Of a DNA stretch of 64,000 nucleotides, positions 38,023-47,041 are shown piece after piece. The translations under genes and the position numbers were made by a program. The notes under the pieces were generated by a model. It saw only the letters and a program-made list of their open reading frames with translations, made no database searches and was not told where the DNA came from. The first letter of the stretch is position 1; each line of letters starts with the position of its first letter. Source of the DNA: Paenibacillus kribbensis (GTDB lineage: Bacteria; Bacillota; Bacilli; Paenibacillales; Paenibacillaceae); contig NZ_CP020028.1 in assembly GCF_002240415.1 (NCBI RefSeq), positions 2,133,501-2,197,500 on the forward strand, given 5' to 3'.

Positions 38023-38823
38023 ATGCTTAAACTCGTCGTGACCGATCTGGATGGAACCTTTTTGAATAACAAAGGGTTATTTGATATTGATTTATTTAAC
38101 CAGGTATATGACGAAATGCAAAAAAAAGATGTTGCTTTTGTTGCTTGTACCGGGAAGCAGTGCGAGAGAGTAGAGAAATTGTTCGGGGAGCATGGCAAAG
38201 GCGTCTGGATACTGGGGGATAGCGCAACAAGGATCAAGAAAGACGGGGAAGTTGTCAAGGAGTTTACGATTGAACATGATCTGGCTCAGCAAGCCATTGA
38301 TGAGATTCAACGTTTTGATCCGGAAGTTACGATTATTGCATGTATCCGTGATACGGCTTATGTGCTTTCTACAATAAAAGATGAATTGTTCAATGTGGTT
38401 AAAGGCTCTTACGAAAAAGTGGTTAAAATCAATTCATTTAAACAAATTGACAGTGATTTTAATAAAATTACTGTTTTCGATATCAAAAGCCGAAGCTCTG
38501 CATTGAGAAAACATGTGGAAAATACGTTGCTGGGACAAATCTACATTGTCGATTCTGAACCCAAATGGGTGGATATTACCGCTCTTCACACACATAAAGG
38601 GGAAACAGTCAAAAAACTGCAGAATATGCTTGGCGTGACGTTTGAGGAAACCATGTCCTTTGGAGACGGTGAAAATGATGTGGAACTGATGAGTATTGCG
38701 AAGTACAGCTTTGCAGTTAGCAATGCTTGTGAGAATACTAAAAAGGCGGCCAGTTTTATTACAAAATCCAATGAAGAGAACGGGGTGTTATTAACTATTC
38801 AGAAGCTGCTGGATCTGCAGTAG
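38023..38823 (+). CDS. HAD superfamily (Cof-type) phosphatase
   Basis: A 266-residue HAD hydrolase of the Cof/IIB class that dephosphorylates small sugar or nucleotide phosphates. Motif I is DLDGTFL (Asp8 nucleophile), motif II the Thr in CTGK, and motif IV GDGENDVELM near 214. A mobile C2 cap lies between. GGAGGA precedes the ATG. It closes the ROK-MFS-small protein cluster, so a sugar phosphate is a reasonable guess for the substrate. Confidence 0.9.
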   Translation: MLKLVVTDLDGTFLNNKGLFDIDLFNQVYDEMQKKDVAFVACTGKQCERVEKLFGEHGKGVWILGDSATRIKKDGEVVKEFTIEHDLAQQAIDEIQRFDPEVTIIACIRDTAYVLSTIKDELFNVVKGSYEKVVKINSFKQIDSDFNKITVFDIKSRSSALRKHVENTLLGQIYIVDSEPKWVDITALHTHKGETVKKLQNMLGVTFEETMSFGDGENDVELMSIAKYSFAVSNACENTKKAASFITKSNEENGVLLTIQKLLDLQ

Positions 38824-38876
38824 GCAGAAAGCGAAGCAATTCCCATAGCCCTTTCTTACTACGGATTGTGTGCATT

Positions 38877-38917
38877 CAAAAGCGCTATGACCTGATCATC
38901 AGGTTCATGGCGCTTTT
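38877..38917 (+). terminator. Terminator after the HAD gene
   Basis: AAAAGCGC...CCTGA/TCAGG...GCGCTTTT makes a long interrupted stem ending in T. Confidence 0.8.
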
Positions 38918-38955
38918 GACTTCATCTAATACAATCCTATAAATTACCTGAATAC

Positions 38956-38999
38956 AGAACTAGTGTTTGGTCTTATAATAAATCAGGAATGTATGTTCG
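38956..38999 (+). promoter_or_regulatory. LexA-like boxes around the DNA polymerase promoter
   Basis: AGAACTAGTGTTTG (38956-38969) and GGAATGTATGTTCG (38986-38999) both fit the Bacillus LexA pattern GAAC-N4-GTTY with one or two deviations. They flank a TATAAT at 38974-38979. Such placement would let LexA cover the promoter. Confidence 0.65.
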
Positions 39000-39028
39000 T
39001 ATGTAATCGGTTTTTTGGAGGTGCAGTC

Positions 39029-40297
39029 ATGACTAAAACAATTGAGCGGACCATTCTTTTGGCGGATTGCCAGTCCTTTTATGCCAGTGTAGAAAAAGCT
39101 TCCCACTCGGAGTATAAAAATAAGCCGCTTGCGGTAGCGGGTGACCCTGCACGCAGGTCCGGGATTATTCTGGCCGCATGTCCTATAGCAAAAAGTTTCG
39201 GGGTGTCTACAGCAGAACGGCTCGGTGAAGCTCTCAAGAAGTGTCCTGAGCTTGTGATTGTCCGGCCCCGTATGAAATATTATATCGATGTTTCCCTGGC
39301 AATTACAGATATATACAAAGAATACACCGACCTAGTGGAAGTTTTTAGTATAGATGAACAGTTTTTAGATGTTTCTGAAAGTTTAAAAATGTTTGGTGAC
39401 CCTTTAGATATTGCAAAGGAAATTCAAGAAAAGGTTCTTTTGCAGACCGGAGTCTGGGTTAGGATTGGAATTAGTTCAAACAAAATTCTTGCTAAAATCG
39501 CAACCGATATATGGGCCAAAAAGAACAAGAATGGCATTTTTACACTTCTCAAGACAGATGTCGAGCAGTTGCTATGGTCGCAGCCGGTGAATAAAATGTT
39601 CGGCGTGGGCTCGCGCATGACGACCCATTTCGCGCGGCTCGGGATGACCACTATAGGGGATATCGCCAGAACACCGCTGCCGGAGCTGAAGCGCAAATTC
39701 CGTGCCCATTTCGGCAAGCAATCGGACATTCAGGCTGAGGTGATGTGGAGAACCGCTAACGGCCTGGACGACAGCCCTGTCGCTCCATATACGTTCAGCA
39801 CCCCTCAGAAGTCAATCGGCCATATGATGACCTTGCCTAAAGATTATGTAGAGCCTCACGAGATCGAGACCATTCTGCTGGAGCTCACCGAAGAAGTGTG
39901 CCGGGACAGCCGACGCAAAGGGCATATGGGGTCTGTCGTTACCGTCGGCTGTATGTGCAGCCCGTATGAGGCGCCGACCGGATTCTCACGCCAAATGAAG
40001 CTGCCCGATCCGACCAACAATACGAATAAAGTCTACAAAGCTGTGAAGGAGATCTTCTATAAATTCTGGAACCATATGCCAGTGAGACGCTTGGGCGTGA
40101 GCCTGAGCGGTTTGACGAACGCGGAGACGTATCAGCTTTCCTTTTTTGAAGATCAGGAGCGAGCACGTTCTTTAGAGAAAGCCACGGACAGCATCAAGGA
40201 TCGTTATGGCAACGCGGCGATCGTAAGAGCCTCCTCCTTAATGCAGGCCGGTCAGGCTCTGGAAAGATCCTTGAAAATCGGGGGGCATTATAAGTAA
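39029..40297 (+). CDS. Y-family DNA polymerase (UvrX/YqjW type)
   Basis: A 422-residue error-prone polymerase of the group used in SOS mutagenesis. ATG 39029 is chosen, with GGAGGTG five bases upstream. DCQSFYASVE has the first metal Asp13 and SIDEQFLD the catalytic Asp109-Glu110. A GVGSRMTTHFARLGM helix-hairpin-helix and a little-finger domain follow. The C-terminus holds an LSFFEDQER segment that may be a clamp-binding motif (QLSFF). Base composition changes sharply near 39575: the first half is AT-rich, the second GC-rich. No YolD partner is adjacent. Confidence 0.92.
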   Translation: MTKTIERTILLADCQSFYASVEKASHSEYKNKPLAVAGDPARRSGIILAACPIAKSFGVSTAERLGEALKKCPELVIVRPRMKYYIDVSLAITDIYKEYTDLVEVFSIDEQFLDVSESLKMFGDPLDIAKEIQEKVLLQTGVWVRIGISSNKILAKIATDIWAKKNKNGIFTLLKTDVEQLLWSQPVNKMFGVGSRMTTHFARLGMTTIGDIARTPLPELKRKFRAHFGKQSDIQAEVMWRTANGLDDSPVAPYTFSTPQKSIGHMMTLPKDYVEPHEIETILLELTEEVCRDSRRKGHMGSVVTVGCMCSPYEAPTGFSRQMKLPDPTNNTNKVYKAVKEIFYKFWNHMPVRRLGVSLSGLTNAETYQLSFFEDQERARSLEKATDSIKDRYGNAAIVRASSLMQAGQALERSLKIGGHYK

Positions 40298-40313
40298 GAC
40301 AAATAAAGAGCAC

Positions 40314-40343
40314 AAAAAGCCGCGCAACCATCGGCGGCTTTTT
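40314..40343 (+). terminator. Terminator after the Y-family polymerase
   Basis: AAAAAGCCGC/GCGGCTTTTT perfect ten-pair stem with a T run. Confidence 0.92.
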
Positions 40344-40375
40344 GTTTTAAGGAATTAAGCTCTTGTCACAAGTCT

Positions 40376-40990
40376 TCACTTGGATGCATGCTTTTTCATG
40401 GTATCCATGAATCGTTGCATCTGCGGAGTGATCCATTTGTTTTTATGATACGCAAGTTGGCTCCACATTTGAATGCTGACGCAATCGGTATTGATGATTG
40501 ATAATTTCCCTGCATCCACAAGCTCGCGTACTACGAAAAAAGGGAGAAATGATATCCCTACATTGTTCAGAAGAAACTTGAGAATAATATCCGTATTTCC
40601 AATTTCCAAAACGGGATGAAGTTCATATCCCTGGGCTGCCAGGATTTGCTCTAAATCATAACGATAGCTATATCCCTTTTCTGTTAGTACTAATGATTCT
40701 TTAAGAATAGTTTCCACCCGTACATTCTTTTCTTGTGTTAATGGATGTTCACTAGAGGCAACAAAGACCATAGGTTCCGGTCGTTCGATAATCTTTACCC
40801 ATTCAGGACGGTAGATTTTTTGATCTAAAAAGTAGATCATGTCAATTTCATTACGCTGTACCATATCATACATATCCGTGTTGAGACCGGTTTTGATCCT
40901 GGTTTCAACTAGAGGGCACAACTTCTGAAATTCCATTAATATAGAAGGTAAAACGCTACTGGACAGCGATTCGATTACCCCAATCTGTAA
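40376..40990 (-). pseudogene. LysR regulator lacking its DNA-binding domain
   Basis: The reverse strand encodes a LysR effector-binding domain. It is readable from LQIGVIESLSSSVLPSILME just inside 40990 to the stop at 40376. The HTH and linker (~90 residues) are missing, because the sequence changes into a PLP-decarboxylase gene on the opposite strand. The first ATG (40936) lies within the domain and has no ribosome site. No HTH means it cannot act as a normal regulator. It is best read as the remains of a regulator once divergent from the decarboxylase. Confidence 0.85.
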
Positions 40991-41968
40991 ATATTCATGT
41001 CGGGTGGATCGATGTCGAATTTGACCGCTTTAGCGGCTGCACGCAATGCAAGGTTATCCGAGCAGGAATATGCCATTGGAATTGCTTACGTTTCAGAGCA
41101 AACTCATTCATCGGTCTCCAAAGGGTTACGCATCCTTGGATTACGTGGTGATCAAATCAGAAAGATTCCGAGTGATAAAGGTTTTCTTAGAAAAAGCAAT
41201 AATGGATGATCGGGCGGTTGGAATGAAACCTTTTGTGATCATTGCCAAGCAGGCACAACCAATACGGGAAGCATTGACCCGTTAAACGAAATTGCTGATC
41301 TATGTGAAAAACATAATATTTGGCTACACGTGGATGGAGCTTACGGTGCATCGATTTTGGTTTCTTCGAAATATAAGCCCCTTTTGAACGGGATATCACG
41401 TTCAGATAGCATTAGTTGGGATGCACATAAATGGTTAATGCAGACGTATTGCTGCAGCGTAATTTTAGTCAAAGAAAAGCAGCACCTCAGAAACTGCTTC
41501 AGCACACATCCTGAATATTTGAAAGATGCCGAGACGGGTGAAGAACAGATTAATTATTGGGATATGGGCCCTGAATTAACGCGCCCTGCTCGAAGTTTGA
41601 AACTATGGATGACACTGCAAGCATTAGGGACTAATGCTGTCGGTGAAGCCATAGAGCATGGAGTTCAACTCGCAGAATGGGCTGAAGATGAAATTAAAAA
41701 TTATAATCATTGGGAAATTGTATCCCCGGCACAGTTAGCGATTGTTAATTTTCGATATGCTCCAACTGGATTATCCAACCAAGAATTAGATTCACTCAAC
41801 AAGAGGATCTCCCAAGAAATGGTGAAAAACGGATATGCCTCTGTGCTTACGACGCAGCTCAATGGAAAAACGGTTCTCAGAATCTGTGCAATCCATCCAG
41901 ATACTACCGAAGATGAGATGAGGAATACAATTCAGCTTCTATCGAATATAGGACGGAGCATCGAATGA
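40991..41968 (+). pseudogene. Pyridoxal-phosphate decarboxylase remnant, truncated and frameshifted
   Basis: This is the middle and end of a group II PLP-dependent decarboxylase (aromatic amino acid / diaminobutyrate type). It begins at MSGGSMSNLTALAAARN, without ~100 N-terminal residues. Near 41175 the frame shifts ([21 protein letters not shown] is read in another frame) and near 41245 it shifts back ([17 protein letters not shown]). From there HVDGAYGAS, the PLP lysine in SWDAHKW and the C-terminal domain are intact to 41968. Two frameshifts plus the missing front make it non-functional. Confidence 0.9.
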
Positions 41969-42170
41969 GAGAAATAGTTTTCTACGATGGAAAAGTCAAA
42001 CTCATTTTAACTGGTAAGTAAGACATTCATGAAGGGGAGGGGACAAAATTAAATGTGCTCTATGCATGGCTTCGCAGAATGGCGGAACGCCGTAAATAAT
42101 CCTCTGTATAAAATCGGATATTTCAACCATAATAAGACAGCCTGTTTATTCCAAACGTGCAGAGGAGCAG

Positions 42171-42830
42171 ATGAATGTGAAAAACAAATGGTTGCTGGCG
42201 TTGCCGTTAACCTTGGCGTTCGTTTTTAGCATGACTCCGGTAGTTGTATCCGCGCAAGCGAAGGTAGGCGAGGAGAAGGATTCTGCTTGCATAAGTCCCA
42301 AAATGGTGCAACTAAAAGGCGATATGCAGAAGGTATGGATCGACCATACGATATGGACGAGAAGCTATATTGTCAGCGCCATATCTGATCGTCCAGATCA
42401 GAAGGATGTATTGGATCGGCTTTTACGGAACCAGCAGGACATAGGCAATGTGATCAAGCCTTATTATGGGGAAGCCGTCGGTAATAAGCTGGCTGATCTT
42501 CTGAGAGAGCATATTCTGATCGCAGTTAAAATTGTAGCGGCTGCCAAAGCGGGCAATCAGGCGGATGTAAAAAAGTTAGAGGCGGATTGGCATACAAACG
42601 CTGACGATATCGCCAAATTTTTAAGCACAGCGAATCCGAACTGGCAGTTTAAAGTGCTACAAGATATGCTGTATACGCATCTTCAGTTGATTACGGAAAT
42701 AGTCCTTAACTGTATCAAAGGAGATTGGAAAGCGGATATTGCAGCAACCGACAAAAACGAGATTCATATGATTCATTTTGCGGACATCCTGACAGAAGGT
42801 ATTGTCAAACAGTTTCCTGGAAAATTTTAA
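42171..42830 (+). CDS. Secreted helical protein of unknown function
   Basis: A 219-residue protein with a signal peptide (residues 1-29, ending Val-Ser-Ala-Gln-Ala). The mature part appears all-helical: IDHTIWTRSYIVSAI, RLLRNQQDIGNVIKPYYGE, LLREHILIAVKIV, and LEADWHTNADDIAKFLSTANPNW. I recall similar Bacillales proteins, some misnamed acetylglutamate kinase in databases; no kinase motif is seen here. A conserved His/Trp/Tyr pattern (DHTIWTR, REHI) could bind a ligand or metal. AGAGGAG precedes the ATG. It stands alone. Confidence 0.75.
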   Translation: MNVKNKWLLALPLTLAFVFSMTPVVVSAQAKVGEEKDSACISPKMVQLKGDMQKVWIDHTIWTRSYIVSAISDRPDQKDVLDRLLRNQQDIGNVIKPYYGEAVGNKLADLLREHILIAVKIVAAAKAGNQADVKKLEADWHTNADDIAKFLSTANPNWQFKVLQDMLYTHLQLITEIVLNCIKGDWKADIAATDKNEIHMIHFADILTEGIVKQFPGKF

Positions 42831-43245
42831 GCGGGCGCTATAGACGCTGCAAAGCAGATTAGCTTTTTATAATCACCCCAAAGGGTGGCTATGGAAAGCT
42901 TTTTTTATGGATGCAGTCGGATGTTGAACCGAAATGTATCCTCCCGCAAGCTCAATTTCATTGAAATCAACTGCACCTAACGAGGTTACCATACTAAAGA
43001 GTTTGGGATATTCTGACCCAGGCTCCGGTCTGCTATCTAATGGGTTGGGTACTACGTCCATAATGGATTTTAGTTATTTTAATGAAATGTCGATATAATG
43101 CTGCATACTCGGGCGTACAATGATAAGGTCAGGACATTTTTTACTGCTTCTGCTCCTTCACTAATTACAACCTTCTTTCCAGATATGTGTCCATTACTTT
43201 TCCAAAATATTCTTGAATGTAAACTCATATAGTAGTATTATATAC
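42831..43245. other. Gene-free stretch upstream of the penicillin-binding protein
   Basis: Nothing is firmly identified. A 62-codon reverse-strand frame (42873-43061) reads like coding sequence but lacks a ribosome site and any recognised family. No clear terminator hairpin with a T run was found. Confidence 0.4.
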
Positions 43246-43259
43246 AGAACAAGTGTTCT
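43246..43259 (+). promoter_or_regulatory. Perfect LexA-like palindrome upstream of the penicillin-binding protein
   Basis: AGAACAAGTGTTCT has exact inverted GAAC and GTTC halves with four bases between. It follows AT-rich TATTATATAC, a possible -10, and lies 120 bases before the chosen start codon. Confidence 0.6.
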
Positions 43260-43379
43260 TAATGCAAATGTATTTTTTGGAACGTTGCAGTTTACGGGAA
43301 ACCTAACATGGCGTATCATATTATGTTGAACGTAAATAGATGGAAAATGAATGAACATCGAGGGGAGAAAATCATTTTT

Positions 43380-45905
43380 ATGGACCCAAAACGTCGACCA
43401 TCATCTCAAAAACGCAGCAGGTGGCGTATTTTCGGTAAAGTTTTACTGATTAATATCAAGTGGTTCTCGCTGGCAGGCTTGTTGGGAGTGCTATTTGCCG
43501 GAGGGCTTATATCTGGCTATGTGGCAGCGCTCGTTCATGATGAACCTGTACGATCACGTCAGTTGATATATGAGAAGGTAGATGAAAATGCTCTGACCAG
43601 CTTTGTATATTTTAATGATCAGGTAACTCCGGTTGGACGAATGCGCATGGAGGAGGATCGACAGCTCGTTGACCTGAAGGATGTTCCTCAGTCCATTATA
43701 GATGCTCTTATTTCAACGGAAGACAGTCAGTTTTATGAGCATCGTGGCGTTGATTTAAAAGGAACGGCTCGGGCTGTCAAACAGAAGCTTCTGAATGAGA
43801 ACCGCCAAACGGGTGGTAGCACACTGACGCAGCAGGTAGCGCGACGGGTTTTCCTCAGTCTCGACAAGACGGACAGCCGTAAGGTGAAGGAAATGCTGCT
43901 TGCACTGCGTATGGAGCGTTTCATGAGCAAGGATAAAATTTTAACAGCCTACTTAAATAAAATGCCTTTTGGCAACGGTTCAGCTGGTTATAATTTGTAT
44001 GGAATTAAGTCTGCTTCATTAGGAATTTTTAATGTAAGTGATCTACATAAGCTTCATATTGCTCAAGCGGCTTATTTGGCAGGTCTGCCGCAATTGCCGT
44101 CTGTTTATTCTGCTTTTGATGGTAAAGGGAAGTTCGATGAAGAAGGCTTCGACAAAGCAATGGAGCGCCAACGTGTCGTGCTGGCAAGAATGCTGGCAAC
44201 AGGTAAACTCACACCAACAGAATATTATGAAGCGCTCCAATTTGATGTTAAGGCCACGCTTGCGCCACATCGTGAAAAAAGCTATAATACATTCCCTTAT
44301 TTGATGCTGGAGACAGAGCGTGAGGCCGCTCAGTTATTAGCGCTTCAGGAAAATCCAAATCTTACGGCAGCCGAGATTTCTAAGCCCGAGCATGCTGAGC
44401 TTCTTCAAAATACACGAGAAGAGCTGCAGCGGTCTGGCTACCGAATTTATACAACGATAAATAAGAAAATTTATAATGATATGCGGCAGATTGCAGCCAA
44501 TCCGCAAAACTTTTCTCCATACAGCAAGCAGAAGGGATTAGAGCAGATTGCAGCCATCATGATTGATCATAAAACGGGAGCAATACTCGGTATGATCGAG
44601 GGCAGGGATTTTAATACCGAGCAAATGAACTATGCAACGCAAATGACACGTCAGCCCGGTTCTGCCATGAAGCCAATTGCTGCTTATTTGCCCGCTTTGG
44701 AAAAGGGTTATACTCAGCCTGCTGGTCTTATTGATGATTCGCAAATTATATTGAAAGACGGACGTAAAGGCTATCATATTCCTAAAAATTATAATAGAAG
44801 ATACGAAGGGCTTATGACGGCCCGTGAAGCGCTCAATCGGTCAATCAACATTCCTGCTCTGAGGCTGTTTTTATATGAAGTTAAAATTCATAATGCTTGG
44901 AATTTTGTTCGTTCTCTTGGAATTACGACGATACAGCCGCAGGATGAATATGCCCAGACAGGTGTACTGGGCGGACTAAGTAAAGGCGTATCCGTTGAGG
45001 AGCTGACTGCAGCATATGGAACGATTCCTAATATGGGGGTATACAATGCACCTCATCTGATCAGCAAAATTACGGATGCCAATGGCAAGATTGTATATGA
45101 ATATAAACCACAGTCGAAGCGGGTATATTCGCAGCAAACCGCATTTTTGATGACGGATATGCTCAGAACTGTTATATCTGACCCGAGGGGAACCGGGAAA
45201 CGACTGCAAAAGGCTTTTAGAAGCTACGGCACCATTGATATTGCCGGTAAAACCGGTACGACACAAAACTTTGGTGATGTGTGGTTCATGGGCTACACCC
45301 CTGACGTTACGCTTGGCGTCTGGGCTGGTTATCGTCAACAGGTGAATACACTATCACAAGCAGGGCATACCAGAGCACAGTCGGTGTGGGCGCTAATCAT
45401 GAATGAGGCGATCAAGGCTCAGCCCCAGCTTTTCAAGAATAAGCATTTTATACAGCCAGAAGGTGTTGTGAAAGTTACGGTGTCTAGTCTTACAGGTAAA
45501 CTTCCGGGGCATTATTCCCGCCAATCTGGTCAGCTCGTGACCGACTGGTTTAACCAAAAATATGTGCCGACCGAAGTCGGGAGGGAACAGCTTCCCCGTT
45601 CTTCCAAACCATCGGTATCGACCAAAACAGATATAAAGGAGGCAGAGATTCCAGAGAAAGAAGTGCCTGCAACAGACCAAGAGAAAGTTCCATCAGAAGA
45701 GATGACTCCTCCTGTTCCTGACACAGACACTGGGATAAGTATGCCTGATGAGAACATTGATTTGCCATCAGTAGATACTTCGCAGCCTGCTGCCCAAAAT
45801 GAGCAGGAGACTCCTTCTAATGCAGAGAGCCAGGACGAGACTCCAAAAACGCAGCCTGATGAGGTTATTTATCCTGAAACAACGCCTGATCAACCCAAAA
45901 ACTAA
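43380..45905 (+). CDS. Class A penicillin-binding protein (PBP1A family)
   Basis: An 841-residue bifunctional peptidoglycan synthase. A cytoplasmic Arg/Lys-rich start and one membrane helix (~20-50) are followed by a GT51 glycosyltransferase (EDSQFYEHRGVD with Glu114, GGSTLTQQVARR). The transpeptidase has the active Ser428 in SAMK, SIN at 488-490 and KTGT at 624-627. The tail (~740-841) is rich in Pro, Glu, Thr and Ser, as in wall-spanning linkers. I chose ATG 43380 (AGGGGAG twelve bases upstream); an ATG at 43308 would add 24 residues. The LexA-like box suggests damage control of this enzyme. Confidence 0.92.
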   Translation: MDPKRRPSSQKRSRWRIFGKVLLINIKWFSLAGLLGVLFAGGLISGYVAALVHDEPVRSRQLIYEKVDENALTSFVYFNDQVTPVGRMRMEEDRQLVDLKDVPQSIIDALISTEDSQFYEHRGVDLKGTARAVKQKLLNENRQTGGSTLTQQVARRVFLSLDKTDSRKVKEMLLALRMERFMSKDKILTAYLNKMPFGNGSAGYNLYGIKSASLGIFNVSDLHKLHIAQAAYLAGLPQLPSVYSAFDGKGKFDEEGFDKAMERQRVVLARMLATGKLTPTEYYEALQFDVKATLAPHREKSYNTFPYLMLETEREAAQLLALQENPNLTAAEISKPEHAELLQNTREELQRSGYRIYTTINKKIYNDMRQIAANPQNFSPYSKQKGLEQIAAIMIDHKTGAILGMIEGRDFNTEQMNYATQMTRQPGSAMKPIAAYLPALEKGYTQPAGLIDDSQIILKDGRKGYHIPKNYNRRYEGLMTAREALNRSINIPALRLFLYEVKIHNAWNFVRSLGITTIQPQDEYAQTGVLGGLSKGVSVEELTAAYGTIPNMGVYNAPHLISKITDANGKIVYEYKPQSKRVYSQQTAFLMTDMLRTVISDPRGTGKRLQKAFRSYGTIDIAGKTGTTQNFGDVWFMGYTPDVTLGVWAGYRQQVNTLSQAGHTRAQSVWALIMNEAIKAQPQLFKNKHFIQPEGVVKVTVSSLTGKLPGHYSRQSGQLVTDWFNQKYVPTEVGREQLPRSSKPSVSTKTDIKEAEIPEKEVPATDQEKVPSEEMTPPVPDTDTGISMPDENIDLPSVDTSQPAAQNEQETPSNAESQDETPKTQPDEVIYPETTPDQPKN

Positions 45906-45919
45906 CAACGTAGGATGAT

Positions 45920-47041
45920 CTAGTTTAAAATGCCGTTCCCGACAATGTCGACAGTGACCTGCGTATGAAAACGGACATTAGGGTACTCTTTATTCCAATC
46001 CACACTTTTCCATACGGCTGGATGGTGGGCAATCAACTGTCTGCCTATGCCAAAGGCATCACATCCGCTTTTTTGAAGTGTACGAATAATTTTTTCCGCA
46101 TCCTGGGTCATGATCTCGGAAAGCTGACCATTCAGACGCTGTACATTAGTCTTATCTTGAAGATGGTCTCGTGCATATTCAACAACATTAACAGGCAGTT
46201 TCAAGTTGAGATTCACATCAATTTGGCCATCTCGCTGAACTTTCACTGCAAGGTGGCGTTTGACGCTCTGCGTAATGGCCTGATACGTAATAAAGTTTTG
46301 CACATCACTGGCAGGCCCTGGATGTACCTTTTTTACGAAGGTAGCTGTCTTTTTCCATTTTCCAGTCATCAGGACGTATAAAGGACCTTGTTTGGTGCTT
46401 AGGTTTCCTGTGAACTTTTGTCCGTGAAATAAGGCAATTCCACGCGCTATAATATCTTCTCCTTCTTTGGCAAGATAGGGAAGTGCGAAATCTTGACCCG
46501 GATCAAGCATTGGGGGAAGCAATGTCTCCAACGTCATTTCAGGGAAAACACATATGTTTTCGAGGCTTCTGATTTTTTTGGTTATAAATTCACCAATTAA
46601 AAGGCTGCTTATGCTTTGTTGTTCTAGGATATCTCCAGCCAGCCCGTCTACAACAGCAATCTTGACATGGGAAGTTGGATAGTCAGGCTCCCGGTACAGC
46701 ACATCCAAAAAAGAGTATAAATCTTTTCGAGCCACGCTTTCACCATACAAGATAATTCCATATTTGAAAAAGCGGATATCCCCGGTTACTTTGGCCCGGA
46801 TTTTGTCTGTACTCTGCCGGACGGAATTTCCGGTGCTTGAATGAATTTCATTGGTGCTTTTGCCTTGATTGCTTTGAGAGTCATCTACAATTTCCAGCGT
46901 TTGCTTCAGCATACCTTCAGGAGTGAGATCATAAGCCGATGCATTTGCCAATCTGGCATCCCTCAAGCTGTCCTGATCCCAACAGCCCGTTGTAAAAATG
47001 AGTAGAGCCAGCATTCCAAGCGCTCTGCTCCTTTTTTTCAT
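45920..47041 (-). CDS. Spore germination protein, GerC family lipoprotein
   Basis: A 373-residue Ger(x)C protein. The N-terminus is a lipoprotein signal (LLIFTTGCWDQ, lipidated at Cys20). The mature protein shows the three-domain GerC pattern, with SLLIGEFITKKI and GIALFHGQKFTG segments. GerC is the inner-membrane lipoprotein of nutrient germinant receptors. It is the last gene of the gerA-gerB-gerC operon and its start overlaps the gerB stop by four bases. It converges with the penicillin-binding protein gene, only 14 bases away. Confidence 0.92.
   Translation of the reverse strand: MKKRSRALGMLALLIFTTGCWDQDSLRDARLANASAYDLTPEGMLKQTLEIVDDSQSNQGKSTNEIHSSTGNSVRQSTDKIRAKVTGDIRFFKYGIILYGESVARKDLYSFLDVLYREPDYPTSHVKIAVVDGLAGDILEQQSISSLLIGEFITKKIRSLENICVFPEMTLETLLPPMLDPGQDFALPYLAKEGEDIIARGIALFHGQKFTGNLSTKQGPLYVLMTGKWKKTATFVKKVHPGPASDVQNFITYQAITQSVKRHLAVKVQRDGQIDVNLNLKLPVNVVEYARDHLQDKTNVQRLNGQLSEIMTQDAEKIIRTLQKSGCDAFGIGRQLIAHHPAVWKSVDWNKEYPNVRFHTQVTVDIVGNGILN

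Noticed and set aside
42053..42229. A 58-codon frame after GGGGAGGGG overlapping the start of the secreted protein gene
   Set aside because: The ribosome site is fair, but the frame overlaps the signal peptide region of a clear gene and its sequence shows no pattern of a real protein.
42873..43061. A 62-codon reverse-strand frame between the secreted protein and the penicillin-binding protein
   Set aside because: It has coding-like composition but no ribosome site, a stop just upstream of the ATG, and no recognised family. It may be a relic, but this is not supported.
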